DNA of 64,000 nucleotides from the NCBI GenBank assembly GCA_001799285.1, contig MGTD01000018.1:24237-88236 (forward strand), in the 5' to 3' direction. Positions 7,881 to 16,469 of this stretch are shown here, in pieces. The position numbers were made by a program, and so were the translations under genes. The stretch's first letter is position 1. Each line of letters opens with the position of its first letter. The DNA is from Deltaproteobacteria bacterium RIFOXYD12_FULL_56_24 (GTDB lineage: Bacteria > Desulfobacterota > Desulfobulbia > Desulfobulbales > Desulfurivibrionaceae). A model generated the notes under the pieces. It had not been told where the DNA came from and searched no databases. It saw only the letters and a program-made list of their open reading frames with translations.

Positions 7881-9610
7881 TGACCTCATCTCATCCCGGA
7901 AAGCAGAGCATCATGCGAAACTGGCGGCGGATTGGTGAAATACTCCATCATGATTTCATGGTTCCTCAGGAACGAATTGCGGCGGCCCTGGCGGAACAGG
8001 AGCTGAATGGCGAGCGTCTCGGCCAGATCCTCCTCAAGATGAAGGCGCTGGACAGCGCGACCCTGGCAAAGGGACTGGCGGTTCAGTTTGAACTTCCCTA
8101 CCTGGAGTCGATTCCGGAGGAGTCGACGGCCGAGGGTCTGCTCGAGATGATCCCCATCGCCTTTGCCAAGGAATACCGGATTTATCCCCTGGCACAGCAA
8201 GACGGCGTTTTGCGGGTGGCCGTGGCAGACCCCTTGGATTCCCGCCCGCTGAATGACCTGAGTACCCTGACCGCAACCATTGCCGAACCTTGGGTCGCCA
8301 CCCCGGAAGAGATCCTGCGCGCCATCCATCGCGGTTATGAAAAACAGGCCGGCAGCACCGGGGCCGTGATCGAGGAGATTGATGGCGGCAGTGGCGAGCT
8401 GGCCATGTCTCTCGAGCCCCGCGACCTGCTTGACAGCTCCGACGAGGCACCGATCATCCGCTTCGTCAACAGCCTGATCACCCAGGGCTTCAAGGAACGG
8501 GCAAGCGATATCCATATCGAGCCTTTCGAACGGGAACTGATTGTCCGTTACCGGGTCGACGGAATCCTGTACGAAGTTCTCCGGCCAACCCTCAAGGCGC
8601 ACGCCGGGATTGTTTCCCGCATCAAGATCATGGCTCAGCTGGATATCGCTGAAAAAAGGCTGCCCCAGGATGGCCGTTTCCGAGTGCGCATGGGTGGCCG
8701 CGACATGGACATCCGGGTCTCGACCCTGCCCACCGCCTTTGGTGAACGCGTGGTGCTGCGGTTGCTCGACAAGGCTGCGGGGATCCTGACTCTCGAGGAG
8801 ATCGGCCTGGAAAGCGACCTGCTGCAACCGTTCGAGGCAATGATCAGCAATAATCACGGGATTTTTCTGGTCACCGGACCCACCGGTTCCGGAAAAACCA
8901 CCACCCTGTACACCGCCCTGACTCGCCTGAACAATCGCGAGAAGAATATCATCACTGTTGAAGATCCCATCGAATACCAGTTGCCGGGGGTCGGCCAGAT
9001 CCAGGTCAACCCGAAGATCGACCTGACCTTTGCCAACGGCCTGCGCTCGATTCTGCGTCAGGATCCGGATATCATCATGGTCGGTGAAATCCGTGATCGC
9101 GAAACCGCTGAGATCGCCGTGCAATCGGCCCTGACCGGCCACATGGTGTTTTCGACCCTGCACACCAACGATGCGGCCGGCGCGTTGACCCGCCTGGTGG
9201 AGATGGGGATCGAGCCGTTTCTTGCCGCCTCGAGTATCGTCGGCATCATTGCCCAGCGTCTGGTGCGAACCATCTGCCCGCACTGCAAGGAAACATACCA
9301 GCCGCCCGAGGCCTTGCTGGCTGAGATTGCCAGGGAGAGTCCTCTGCCGGCCGGAGCCACCTTCTCTCGCGGCACGGGCTGCGACAAATGCATGCAGATC
9401 GGCTACTGGGGCCGGATCGCCATTTATGAACTGCTCAAGGTGGATGACACGGTGCGCGAACTGCTGTTGCAGAACAAGGATGCCGCTACGATCAAGAAAG
9501 CCGCCCTTGAGCGGGGCATGCGCTCCTTGCGGGCCTCCGGCCTTGCCAAGGCGCTGCAGGGCATCACCACCATCGAGGAAGTTATGCGGGTTACCCAGGA
9601 GGAGACCTAG
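7880..9610 (+). CDS. gspE: Type II secretion ATPase E
   Basis: This cytoplasmic hexameric ATPase powers pseudopilus assembly. The 576 residues begin with an N-terminal GspE/MshEN domain that contacts GspL, followed by the Walker A motif GPTGSGKTT near residue 333, the Asp box (ITVEDPIEYQ), Walker B (DPDIIMVGEIRD) and His box (FSTLHTNDA). A four-cysteine zinc module, CPHC...CDKC, lies near residues 467-504. The ATG overlaps the gspD stop by one base (TAATG); a second ATG, MRNWRRIG at 7913, would also be possible. gspF follows with no gap. Confidence 0.97.
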   Translation: MTSSHPGKQSIMRNWRRIGEILHHDFMVPQERIAAALAEQELNGERLGQILLKMKALDSATLAKGLAVQFELPYLESIPEESTAEGLLEMIPIAFAKEYRIYPLAQQDGVLRVAVADPLDSRPLNDLSTLTATIAEPWVATPEEILRAIHRGYEKQAGSTGAVIEEIDGGSGELAMSLEPRDLLDSSDEAPIIRFVNSLITQGFKERASDIHIEPFERELIVRYRVDGILYEVLRPTLKAHAGIVSRIKIMAQLDIAEKRLPQDGRFRVRMGGRDMDIRVSTLPTAFGERVVLRLLDKAAGILTLEEIGLESDLLQPFEAMISNNHGIFLVTGPTGSGKTTTLYTALTRLNNREKNIITVEDPIEYQLPGVGQIQVNPKIDLTFANGLRSILRQDPDIIMVGEIRDRETAEIAVQSALTGHMVFSTLHTNDAAGALTRLVEMGIEPFLAASSIVGIIAQRLVRTICPHCKETYQPPEALLAEIARESPLPAGATFSRGTGCDKCMQIGYWGRIAIYELLKVDDTVRELLLQNKDAATIKKAALERGMRSLRASGLAKALQGITTIEEVMRVTQEET

Positions 9611-10831
9611 GTGCCGCTGTTTGAATACATCGGGCTGGACAGCCAGGGCCGCAAGGTTTCCGGCCGAATTGACGGGCCAGGGCTTGGTCAGGTCAGCCAG
9701 CAGTTGCGCGAACGGGGAATCTTTCCGACTAAACTGCACGAGAGTTCCATTTTGGGGGCGCGCCGCCGCTGGTCGGATCTGCGGTCCATCATGCAACGCT
9801 GCTCGGCGGCGGAACTCGCCTCTGCAACCCGCCAGCTTGCCACTTTGCTCGTTGCCGGACTGTCGCTTGATACCGCTTTGGGCAGCGTTGCCGAACAATC
9901 CGACCAGTCGATGATCGGTCAGGTTCTGGCCAGTGTCCGCGAAGAGGTCATCCAGGGCAACCCGCTGCATGAGGCGCTGGCCAAGCATCGGACGGTTTTT
10001 CCCGACTTGTTTATCAATATGGTTCAGGTTGGGGAAAACAGCGGCACCCTGGACAAGGCTTTACACCGCCTGGCGGACTTTCTCGAGAGCCAGGACCGGA
10101 CCCGCTCCCGCATCCAGGCCGCCTTGGCCTACCCGGTGCTGATGACGCTGGTCGGCAGCAGCGTGCTCGTCTTTTTGTTCGTGTTCGTGGTGCCGAAAAT
10201 CACCCGGATGCTGCAGGAAATGGAAATGGCCCTGCCCTGGCCTACCCTGTTGCTGATCAATCTGGTCGATTTTCTCGTTGCCTGGTGGTGGCTGCTGCTT
10301 ATCGCTCTGGGGCTCGGCTTTACGGCCTTGCGGCGTTATTGGCGTACCGAGGCCGGGCGCTTGCGCATTGATCGGATACTGCTCAAGGTGCCGGTGTTCG
10401 GCCGGCTGCTGCTGCTGATCGCCACAACCCGTTTCTCCCGCACCCTCGGCACCTTGCTGCAGAGTGGCGTGCCAATGCTTAAGGCTCTCGACATCGCGCG
10501 TAACCTGCTCGACAATCATGTGCTGCGTCAGGCGGTGGCGACGGCCAGGCTGCGGGTCCAGGAAGGAGGCAGCCTGGCCGTCGCTTTAAGGGAAACCGCA
10601 GTTTTCCCCTCGATGCTGGTTCAGCTGACCGCCGCCGGCGAGCAGAGCGGCAAACTGGACGATATGCTGTATCGGGTTGCTGACACATACGAACACCAGA
10701 CCGACCTGTCGATCACCGGCATGCTTTCCCTGCTGGAACCGCTGATGATCCTGTTTATGGGCGTGGTGGTCGGTTTCGCGGTTCTGGCGATTCTGCTGCC
10801 GATCTTCCAGGCAAGCCAGGGGTTCGGTTGA
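9611..10831 (+). CDS. gspF: Type II secretion inner-membrane platform protein F
   Basis: This polytopic platform protein couples the GspE motor to pseudopilin addition. The 406 residues begin MPLFEYIGLDSQGRKVSG and contain two T2SSF domains (about 70-195 and 275-395) with membrane segments near 170-195, 220-240 and 375-400. The start is GTG at 9611, directly after the gspE TAG, so the two are translationally coupled. Length and order match GspF/PulF, and paralogy with PilC is excluded by the operon context. Confidence 0.96.
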   Translation: MPLFEYIGLDSQGRKVSGRIDGPGLGQVSQQLRERGIFPTKLHESSILGARRRWSDLRSIMQRCSAAELASATRQLATLLVAGLSLDTALGSVAEQSDQSMIGQVLASVREEVIQGNPLHEALAKHRTVFPDLFINMVQVGENSGTLDKALHRLADFLESQDRTRSRIQAALAYPVLMTLVGSSVLVFLFVFVVPKITRMLQEMEMALPWPTLLLINLVDFLVAWWWLLLIALGLGFTALRRYWRTEAGRLRIDRILLKVPVFGRLLLLIATTRFSRTLGTLLQSGVPMLKALDIARNLLDNHVLRQAVATARLRVQEGGSLAVALRETAVFPSMLVQLTAAGEQSGKLDDMLYRVADTYEHQTDLSITGMLSLLEPLMILFMGVVVGFAVLAILLPIFQASQGFG

Positions 10832-10913
10832 GATCACAAAAACCAAATAATTAGTGTCCGTGTTTTTTGGCCAATGCCGGCAGTAAGCTGGACAGTTGTT
10901 AGGAGAGTTGAAT

Positions 10914-11357
10914 ATGTCATTACCAAGTTATCGTTCCTGCCGCGGCTTTACCTTGATCGAAATCATGGTGGTCGTGGTGATTCTCGGCATCCTGGCGGCG
11001 ATGATCGTCCCCCGCTTGCTGAGCCGTCCGGACATGGCCAAGGTGACCAAGGCCAAGATTGATATAAAAAGCATCGAGGAATCGCTAGGCCTGTTCAAGC
11101 TCGACAACGGCTTCTATCCCTCCACCGAGCAGGGACTCAAGGCCTTGGTCACCAAGCCTGAGACTGGACGTATTCCTACCGGTTACAGCATCGAAGGGTA
11201 TCTGAAAAAAGTTCCGGTCGATCCTTGGAACAAGCCGTATATCTATATTTCTCCGGGGGTTAACAGCACCGACTTCGACATCATCAGTCACGGTTCCGAC
11301 AATGAGCCGGGAGGCGAAGGGTTTGCTGCGGATATCAACAGTTGGGAGATCGAGTAG
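10914..11357 (+). CDS. gspG: Major pseudopilin G
   Basis: This is the main subunit of the periplasmic pseudopilus. The 147 residues carry a prepilin peptidase site RG|FTLIE (Gly at -1, Glu at +5) after a short basic leader, then the hydrophobic helix IMVVVVILGILAAMIVP. The C-terminal domain shows the GspG pattern LFKLDNGFYPSTEQGLKALV and VDPWNKPY. I place the start at ATG 10914 because AGGAG lies at 10901-10905; an upstream TTG at 10896 has no such site. The stop lies inside the 8-bp target duplication of the next PE1 element, which separates gspG from gspH. Confidence 0.95.
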   Translation: MSLPSYRSCRGFTLIEIMVVVVILGILAAMIVPRLLSRPDMAKVTKAKIDIKSIEESLGLFKLDNGFYPSTEQGLKALVTKPETGRIPTGYSIEGYLKKVPVDPWNKPYIYISPGVNSTDFDIISHGSDNEPGGEGFAADINSWEIE

Positions 11358-11359
11358 GC

Positions 11360-11594
11360 GTAAGCGTTCACCAGGGGCACCCAAATTTCAGATAAACACG
11401 GAACTGTAAGCGTTCAGCAGTGCCGCAGATGCGCGTGTCAATTGTCGGCAGAAGTGTCCGACCAAGAGGCCTGTTCGCTATCCCAGCGAAGCTGGATAAA
11501 AGCCCCTAAGCCCGATGCTCGGGCAGGGGCTCTATACATACGGTATGCGGACCAGGCCGATGACAAAGCAGATGTGGTGCTGCTGAACGCTTAC
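11360..11594 (+). repeat. PE1 element with internal insertion, between gspG and gspH
   Basis: The boxes GTAAGCGTTC (11360), GTAAGCGTTC (11406) and GAACGCTTAC (11585-11594) all share the same variant. The target duplication GAGTAGGC is exact (11352-11359 and 11595-11602). The core is longer than usual (235 bp in total). It holds an extra strong hairpin, AGCCCCT..GCCCGA / TCGGGC..AGGGGCT, and TCGCTATCCCAGCGA, so another palindromic sequence appears to have entered it. Confidence 0.9.
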
Positions 11595-11613
11595 GAGTAG
11601 GCGGGGGTACTTA

Positions 11614-12132
11614 TTGAGATTCAGACATCTTTCTGATCAATCCGGATTTACCCTGATTGAGCTGGGAGTGGTGGTCACGTTGCTGGCCCTGTTTTCCCTG
11701 CTCACCATTCCGTTGTTCGGCGCGACCGGGACCAGCAAAGTGGGTTATTCCGCCCGGCGCTTGAACGGCGTGGTCAAATACCTGTTCAACGAGGCTGCTT
11801 TGACCGGCAGGGAGCACCGCCTGATTTTCAATCTGGACAGCGGCACCTATCGCGCCCGGATTCTCCAGGCCGACGGTGAGATCACTGATCTTCCCGGGCT
11901 TGGCCGGGAGACCGCACTGTCCGGCAATGTCCGGTTTCGAGATCTGCAGTTGCCGGGTCGGGGCACTTTCACCACGGGTGAGGTGACGGTGCGGATTCAT
12001 CCCTCCGGCTGGCTCGAGGAGACCAGCGTGCATCTTGAGGATGGCAGCGGAAACGCCATGACCCTCAATTTCATGCCGTTGACCGGAACCGCGGAAATCT
12101 TCGAGGGTTACGAGACATCTAGCCGTGGTTAA
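11614..12132 (+). CDS. gspH: Minor pseudopilin H
   Basis: This is a minor pseudopilin of the tip complex. The 172 residues have a prepilin cleavage site SG|FTLIE and a hydrophobic helix LGVVVTLLALFSLLTIPLF, then a GspH-like beta domain (YLFNEAALTGREHRLIFNLDSG...). The start is TTG at 11614 with GGGGGT eight bases upstream; no ATG fits. The gene begins 20 bp after the PE1 element and its upstream duplication overlaps the leader. Assignment to GspH rather than another minor pseudopilin follows from gene order and domain length. Confidence 0.88.
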   Translation: MRFRHLSDQSGFTLIELGVVVTLLALFSLLTIPLFGATGTSKVGYSARRLNGVVKYLFNEAALTGREHRLIFNLDSGTYRARILQADGEITDLPGLGRETALSGNVRFRDLQLPGRGTFTTGEVTVRIHPSGWLEETSVHLEDGSGNAMTLNFMPLTGTAEIFEGYETSSRG

Positions 12133-12159
12133 AAAACAACCTGCTCATTTCGTATGACC

Positions 12160-12180
12160 AAAACGGCACAAGGAGCCGTA
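12160..12180 (+). other. Small hairpin GNCAAGGA-type, also found at 22742
   Basis: ACGGC-ACAAGGA-GCCGT forms a 5-bp stem. The region 22742-22758 has GCGGC-ATAAGGG-GCCGC in a similar flanking context (AACAACCT..., TTCGTA/TTTGTA, then AAGGA). The first stem pair differs in a compensatory way (A-T against G-C). It could be a short repeat or an RNA structure; I cannot tell which. Confidence 0.4.
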
Positions 12181-12188
12181 AAGGAACG

Positions 12189-12341
12189 ATAATTATCCAG
12201 CTCAATGCCGGGAATGAACAAAAACAACCCAAACCGTAACTATCCAGCAGTGCCGTAGCTGCTAGGCAGAAGCCTGCGAAGTGTGCTGGCGCCCATAAGC
12301 AGGCTGATAACAACGCAGATGCGGTGCTGCTGGATAGGTAC
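12189..12341 (+). repeat. PE1 element, B-type, between gspH and gspI
   Basis: The 153-bp unit has outer box ATAATTATCC, inner box GTAACTATCC and right end GGATAGGTAC. The 8-bp target duplication AAGGAACG is exact (12181-12188 and 12342-12349). The core (TAGCTGCTAGGCAGAAGCC...) matches the copies at 14384, 57411 and 58555. The right duplication supplies the purine-rich sequence in front of the gspI start. Confidence 0.92.
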
Positions 12342-12359
12342 AAGGAACGATTAATAATT

Positions 12360-12749
12360 TTGTCCAAGTTATTTTGTAACGGCTCCGGGCAACGGGCTTT
12401 TACCCTGCTGGAGATCATGGTCGCCTTGGCCATTATCAGCATTGCTCTGGTCGCGCTGTTGAGTCTGGGCAATCGCTCCATTGCGGTACACAGCCGCCTG
12501 CAGCATCTGACCCAGGCGACCTTGCTGGCCCAGCAGAAGATGGCGGAGAGCGAACTTAAAGCCCGCAGCGGCGGCGTGGCGCAATTGAACGAGAGTACCG
12601 GGACTTTTGCCGAGCCGTTTGCCGACTACCAATGGCGAATCACTATCAGCAGCACGCCCCTGCCGGCGGTGCAGATGGTTACGGTGACGGTACTCTGGGG
12701 CAAAGAGGAGCGTAATGAGCTTGTCGAAATCACCTCGTTCCTGTTTTGA
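12360..12749 (+). CDS. gspI: Minor pseudopilin I
   Basis: This is a minor pseudopilin of the tip complex with GspJ and GspK. It has about 129 residues from TTG 12360. AAGGAA at 12343-12347, inside the PE1 target duplication, is the best ribosome site; the open frame continues upstream to GTG 12324 within the element. The cleavage site is RA|FTLLE, with Ala instead of Gly at -1, followed by IMVALAIISIALVALLSLGN and the GspI pattern LAQQKMAESEL. The 3' end overlaps gspJ by 35 bp. Identity follows from the motif and order; the start is uncertain. Confidence 0.9.
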   Translation: MSKLFCNGSGQRAFTLLEIMVALAIISIALVALLSLGNRSIAVHSRLQHLTQATLLAQQKMAESELKARSGGVAQLNESTGTFAEPFADYQWRITISSTPLPAVQMVTVTVLWGKEERNELVEITSFLF

Positions 12750-13377
12750 TACTTCGCCGCCCTTGGGTCAGCGCGGCTTTACCCTGATCGAAGTGCTGGT
12801 GGCGGTCAGTATGTTGGCCATCGTTATGACTGCGGTATACGGGATCTTCGGAGGGATAAATTCCGCCAAGTTGCGCCTGGAACGAGACAGTGCCGATTAT
12901 CATATGGCCCGTGTAGTTTTCGACCGCCTCGGCCGCGAGCTGCACGGCGCTTATTACCGGAGCGCTGATCTGACGACCATGTTTCGCGGCGGGGTTAATG
13001 ACGAGGGCGAATCTTTTTTGGAGCTGACCACTACGGCAGTGTCGCTGTTAAGTGCCACCGGCAGCGGAATTTCCGAAGTTCGCTATCGCCTGGCCCCGGA
13101 TCTGGAGGCTGGGGAGGGCCGCCAGGTGTTGCTGCGTGCCGAACGGGCCAGGCAGTCGGCGACTGGCCCCGTTGATGACCGCATGATGCGGCTGGCGCCG
13201 GATGTCACCAGTCTGTCCTTGCGTTTCTTTACCGGCGATAGCTGGCAGGAGAAGTGGGATGCCCGGCAGAACGGCTTGCCAAAGCTGGTGGAAATTTCCT
13301 TGCTGGTCGGCGCTGATAAACAACGGCAGATCCCCTTTACCACGACCTTTGAAATTCCGGATGTCAGTGTGCAATGA
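12715..13377 (+). CDS. gspJ: Minor pseudopilin J
   Basis: This is the larger minor pseudopilin of the tip complex. The 220 residues carry the cleavage site RG|FTLIE after a leader of about 20 residues, the helix VLVAVSMLAIVMTAVYGIF, and the GspJ pattern ARVVFDRLGRELHGAYY with a C-terminal beta domain (FTGDSWQEKWD, LPKLVEISLLV). It starts within gspI and its stop overlaps the gspK start (ATGA), so I-J-K are translationally coupled. Confidence 0.95.
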   Translation: MSLSKSPRSCFDTSPPLGQRGFTLIEVLVAVSMLAIVMTAVYGIFGGINSAKLRLERDSADYHMARVVFDRLGRELHGAYYRSADLTTMFRGGVNDEGESFLELTTTAVSLLSATGSGISEVRYRLAPDLEAGEGRQVLLRAERARQSATGPVDDRMMRLAPDVTSLSLRFFTGDSWQEKWDARQNGLPKLVEISLLVGADKQRQIPFTTTFEIPDVSVQ

Positions 13378-14387
13378 ACGGATTCGTAGCTGATCACAGG
13401 ACAGGCGACGATGTTCGGCCTTTCCCCGGATTCAAGACCAACAGGGGAATGGCACTGCTGGTGGTCCTGGCCATTGTCGCTCTGCTGACCTCGTTACTGA
13501 CCGAGCTGGCATTTTCCACCCTGGTCGATCTGCGCCTGACCGAAACCTTTCGCGATACCACCCGGGCCTATTATCTGGCAAGGGGAGGCATCACCGCCGG
13601 GCGCATGATCCTCCAGGATGATCGCAACCACTATGACGGCTTGGAAGAACTCTGGAGCCAGGGGGTCATCAATTACCCGGTCCATGACGGCTTCATCACT
13701 GTGCGCATTATCGACCAGGACGGCAAATTGGGGATAAACGCCTTGGTCAGCGGGAATACGCCGGACACTTTGATGGTCGATCGCTTCTATCGACTGTTTG
13801 TGGCTCTGGAACTCGACGATCTCGCCGACCCGGCCGAGTTGACCGCCAACCTGATCGATTGGCTGGACAGCGGCAACTCCCCTTACACGCAGATTCTCAC
13901 CGGTGGTCTTGCCATCCCGGTCTCCGGTGCCGAAGACGCTTATTACCAGGGGCTGTCGCCACCTTATCCGGTCAAGAACGGCCGTCTGGATACCTTGGAC
14001 GAACTGTCGTTGATCAAGGGTTTTACCCCGGAAGTCCTGCGCCGGATTTTACCGCATGTCGGCCTGCATGACCTTCCGGCGGTTAATATCAACACCGCCA
14101 GCGGGGCCGTACTCAAAGCCCTTGATCCTCTGGTGGATGAGGCAGTTGCTGCAACCCTGATCGCTTATCGCCAGGAAACGCCGATTGAGGAGTTGGCACA
14201 GCTTGACGGGGTTATTCCTCCCGGAGCCTACAGTGCTATTAAATCCCTCGGCAACCTTGAGCAGTTGGGCTTGCGGAGTAGACGCTACCGGATTGAGGCT
14301 GAAGCTGAGGTTAATGACGGACGGCGACGTCTGCAAGCCGAAGTGGACAAACAGGGAAACAGATTGTTATTACTAAAGGTAAACTGA
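13374..14387 (+). CDS. gspK: Minor pseudopilin K
   Basis: This is the large tip pseudopilin. The 337 residues have an N-terminal leader ending NRG|MALLV that lacks the +5 Glu, as is usual for GspK, then LVVLAIVALLTSLL. The soluble part shows DQDGKLGINAL, NLIDWLDSG, LDELSLIKGF and VNINTAS, with the helix-hairpin-helix-like GspK domain near the end. The stop TGA (14385-14387) lies at the very edge of the following PE1 element. A PE1 terminus GTAAC would have given a TAA at this point; the present CTGAC keeps an ordinary ending. Confidence 0.96.
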   Translation: MNGFVADHRTGDDVRPFPGFKTNRGMALLVVLAIVALLTSLLTELAFSTLVDLRLTETFRDTTRAYYLARGGITAGRMILQDDRNHYDGLEELWSQGVINYPVHDGFITVRIIDQDGKLGINALVSGNTPDTLMVDRFYRLFVALELDDLADPAELTANLIDWLDSGNSPYTQILTGGLAIPVSGAEDAYYQGLSPPYPVKNGRLDTLDELSLIKGFTPEVLRRILPHVGLHDLPAVNINTASGAVLKALDPLVDEAVAATLIAYRQETPIEELAQLDGVIPPGAYSAIKSLGNLEQLGLRSRRYRIEAEAEVNDGRRRLQAEVDKQGNRLLLLKVN

Positions 14388-14536
14388 CTATCCAGCTCAA
14401 GGCCGGAAACGAGCATAAACAACCCAAACCGTAACTATCCAGCAGTGCTGTAGCTGCTAGGCAGAAGCCTGCGACGTGTGCTGGTGCCCATGAACAGGCT
14501 GATAACAACGCAGATGCGGTGCTGCTGGATAGTTAC
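14384..14536 (+). repeat. PE1 element, B-type, between gspK and gspL
   Basis: The 153-bp unit lies between exact duplications AAGGTAAA (14376-14383 and 14537-14544). The match continues for CTGACT, giving 14 bp in all. The left box is CTGACTATCC (degenerate), the inner box GTAACTATCC (14432) and the right end GGATAGTTAC. Orientation is the same as transcription. Confidence 0.92.
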
Positions 14537-14553
14537 AAGGTAAACTGACTGCT

Positions 14554-15948
14554 ATGGCAAAACGATTGATAGGCGTCGATATCGGCCGGCACACCCTGCG
14601 TCTGGCTGTCCTCACCCACGAACAGGGCGTCCTTTCGGTCGTTTCGGTTCTGGAAATCCCTTATGAAGAAACGGCGGCCCAGATGGCCCGGTTGCGGGAT
14701 ACCCTGAACGGCGATTTTCATCTTGGTGACCGGCTGGCTGCCTGCCTGCCCGGAGGTGCTGCCCTGGTGCGACGGCTGACCTTTCCGTTTCACGACCGGC
14801 GGAAAATTGCGACCGCCATTCCTTTTGAACTGGCCGCTCAGCTGCCGGTTGCCTTGGATGACTATACTACGGTCATGCAGCCCCCGGTTCGAAACGATGC
14901 AGGAGCCACCACCGTCGCCGCTGCGGTCAATACACCCCTGCTGACGGAAACGCTAGCCTCCTTCGACGCCCTGGGCATCCCCCTGCATATCCTGGACCTG
15001 GCACCGTATGCCTACGTCGCCGGTCTCAAAGAATTCCTGGTTGACGGTATTCTGGTTTCCGTCATGGAGCAGGGAACCAGTCTGGCCCTGGTTCGCGCCG
15101 GCGAGGTGCGCGATTATCGGCAGTTGCCCTTTGGGGTTGAGATAGAGGTGGCCGACCAGGCCCAGGCGATCCACCGGGAAGCCACGCTTCTGGAGCGCAC
15201 CCAACAGCCGGGCGGGTTGATTCTGCAATTGATGGGCCCCCTGGCAACCCCGGAGCTGCTGACAGCTCTCAATGCGCTGCGGGATGAAGTGGAAATTCTC
15301 TCCATCGACATCAATGGGCAGACCATCGACGCCCCGTTCCTGCCTGCCGTGGCGCTTGCTCTGCGGGCGGCGGATACCGGCAAAGCTCAGGCCTTCAACC
15401 TGCGCCAGGGCGCCTTCGCCCTGAAAAGCGAATGGGCCGGCCTGCGCAAAAAACTGGTGATGATCGCCTGTCTGGCCGGGCTCGCCATGATTACGCTTGG
15501 GGTAAGCATGGGGATGCGCTATTACGACAAGCAGCATCAGGTCCGGATCCTGGAACAGCAGATGATGGTACTCTACAAGAAGAGCTTTCCAATGGCGGCA
15601 ACCGTGGTCGATGTCCCCCTGCAGATGAAAAGCGCAATCCGGCAATTGCAGGAGGAATCCGGCATCATCGGCTCCGAGCAGCTTTCTTCCCTGCAACTGC
15701 TGCGGACCCTCTCCGAGATGCCTAAATCGTTAAGTATCGATGTCGATGAAGTCATCATGGAGCGCAACGAAGTGCGGATCTCCGGGCGAACTACCACCTT
15801 CGAAGAGGTAAATCGCATGGCGGAGACTTTTCGACATTCCCCCCATTTCGAGAAAGTCGAGGTTGCTGAATCGAAGATGGATCTGGACGGCAAGCGGGTC
15901 AGTTATCGTCTGCGCATGATTTTGCGCGGAAAAGGTGGTGCGGCATGA
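14554..15948 (+). CDS. gspL: Type II secretion protein L (PilM-like ASKHA)
   Basis: This bitopic platform protein recruits GspE. The 464 residues contain a cytoplasmic actin-like domain beginning KRLIGVDIGRHTLRLAVL, a membrane segment near 308-328 (MIACLAGLAMITLGVSMGM) and a periplasmic ferredoxin-like domain (LLRTLSEMPKSLSIDVDEVI, ISGRTTTFEEVNRMAETF). The N-terminal part is PilM-like, as in many deltaproteobacterial gsp operons. It overlaps gspM by four bases (ATGA). Confidence 0.93.
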   Translation: MAKRLIGVDIGRHTLRLAVLTHEQGVLSVVSVLEIPYEETAAQMARLRDTLNGDFHLGDRLAACLPGGAALVRRLTFPFHDRRKIATAIPFELAAQLPVALDDYTTVMQPPVRNDAGATTVAAAVNTPLLTETLASFDALGIPLHILDLAPYAYVAGLKEFLVDGILVSVMEQGTSLALVRAGEVRDYRQLPFGVEIEVADQAQAIHREATLLERTQQPGGLILQLMGPLATPELLTALNALRDEVEILSIDINGQTIDAPFLPAVALALRAADTGKAQAFNLRQGAFALKSEWAGLRKKLVMIACLAGLAMITLGVSMGMRYYDKQHQVRILEQQMMVLYKKSFPMAATVVDVPLQMKSAIRQLQEESGIIGSEQLSSLQLLRTLSEMPKSLSIDVDEVIMERNEVRISGRTTTFEEVNRMAETFRHSPHFEKVEVAESKMDLDGKRVSYRLRMILRGKGGAA

Positions 15949-16469
15949 TAAAAACACTGAATCAGAATCAACGTTATGCGCTTGCCGGCGGGGCGGCGAT
16001 CCTCGCTTTGCTGCTGATTATTTTTGGCGTGCTGCTGCCCTTCAACGCCGTCAGCAAACGCCTTGACAACCGGATCAGCTCCCGCCAGGCGCAAATGAAA
16101 GAGGTGCGGCAGCTACAGGCCGACTACCTGGCTCTCAAAAAACAGGTCGGCAAATTACAGCGGGATCTGGATCGTCGTGAAGCTACCCCGCCCTTGACTT
16201 TTCTGGAACAGACAGCCAGCCAGTTTGGCGGTCGCGAGAATCTTGTCCTGATGCGTCCGCTGCAATCTGTTGTGCAAGGGAAACTGCGGATTGAAACCAC
16301 CGAATTCAAGGTGGAGAGACTCGGCCTGGAGCAGGTTTTGCGGATCTTGCAGGAAATAGAGCAGGCCAGCCCGCCGATGCGGGTCGATCGGCTGCACCTC
16401 AAGCAACGCTTCGACAACGTCGCCCAACTTGATCTGGGCGTTACGGTCAGCGCTACCAGGAGAAATTGA
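15945..16469 (+). CDS. gspM: Type II secretion protein M
   Basis: This bitopic inner-membrane protein partners GspL. The 174 residues have one N-terminal membrane helix (ALAGGAAILALLLIIFGVLL, residues 10-30), a coiled-coil stretch (SRQAQMKEVRQLQADYLALKK) and a small alpha/beta domain. The start overlaps the gspL stop and its own TGA overlaps the gspN ATG (TGATG). The assignment rests on topology and position more than on sequence signature. Confidence 0.85.
   Translation: MIKTLNQNQRYALAGGAAILALLLIIFGVLLPFNAVSKRLDNRISSRQAQMKEVRQLQADYLALKKQVGKLQRDLDRREATPPLTFLEQTASQFGGRENLVLMRPLQSVVQGKLRIETTEFKVERLGLEQVLRILQEIEQASPPMRVDRLHLKQRFDNVAQLDLGVTVSATRRN

Noticed and set aside
7886..9988. 700-residue minus-strand frame opposite gspE and gspF
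   Set aside because: It lies fully antisense to two certain genes, has His/Gln/Gly-rich low-complexity sequence and no recognisable domain; an effect of high GC third positions.
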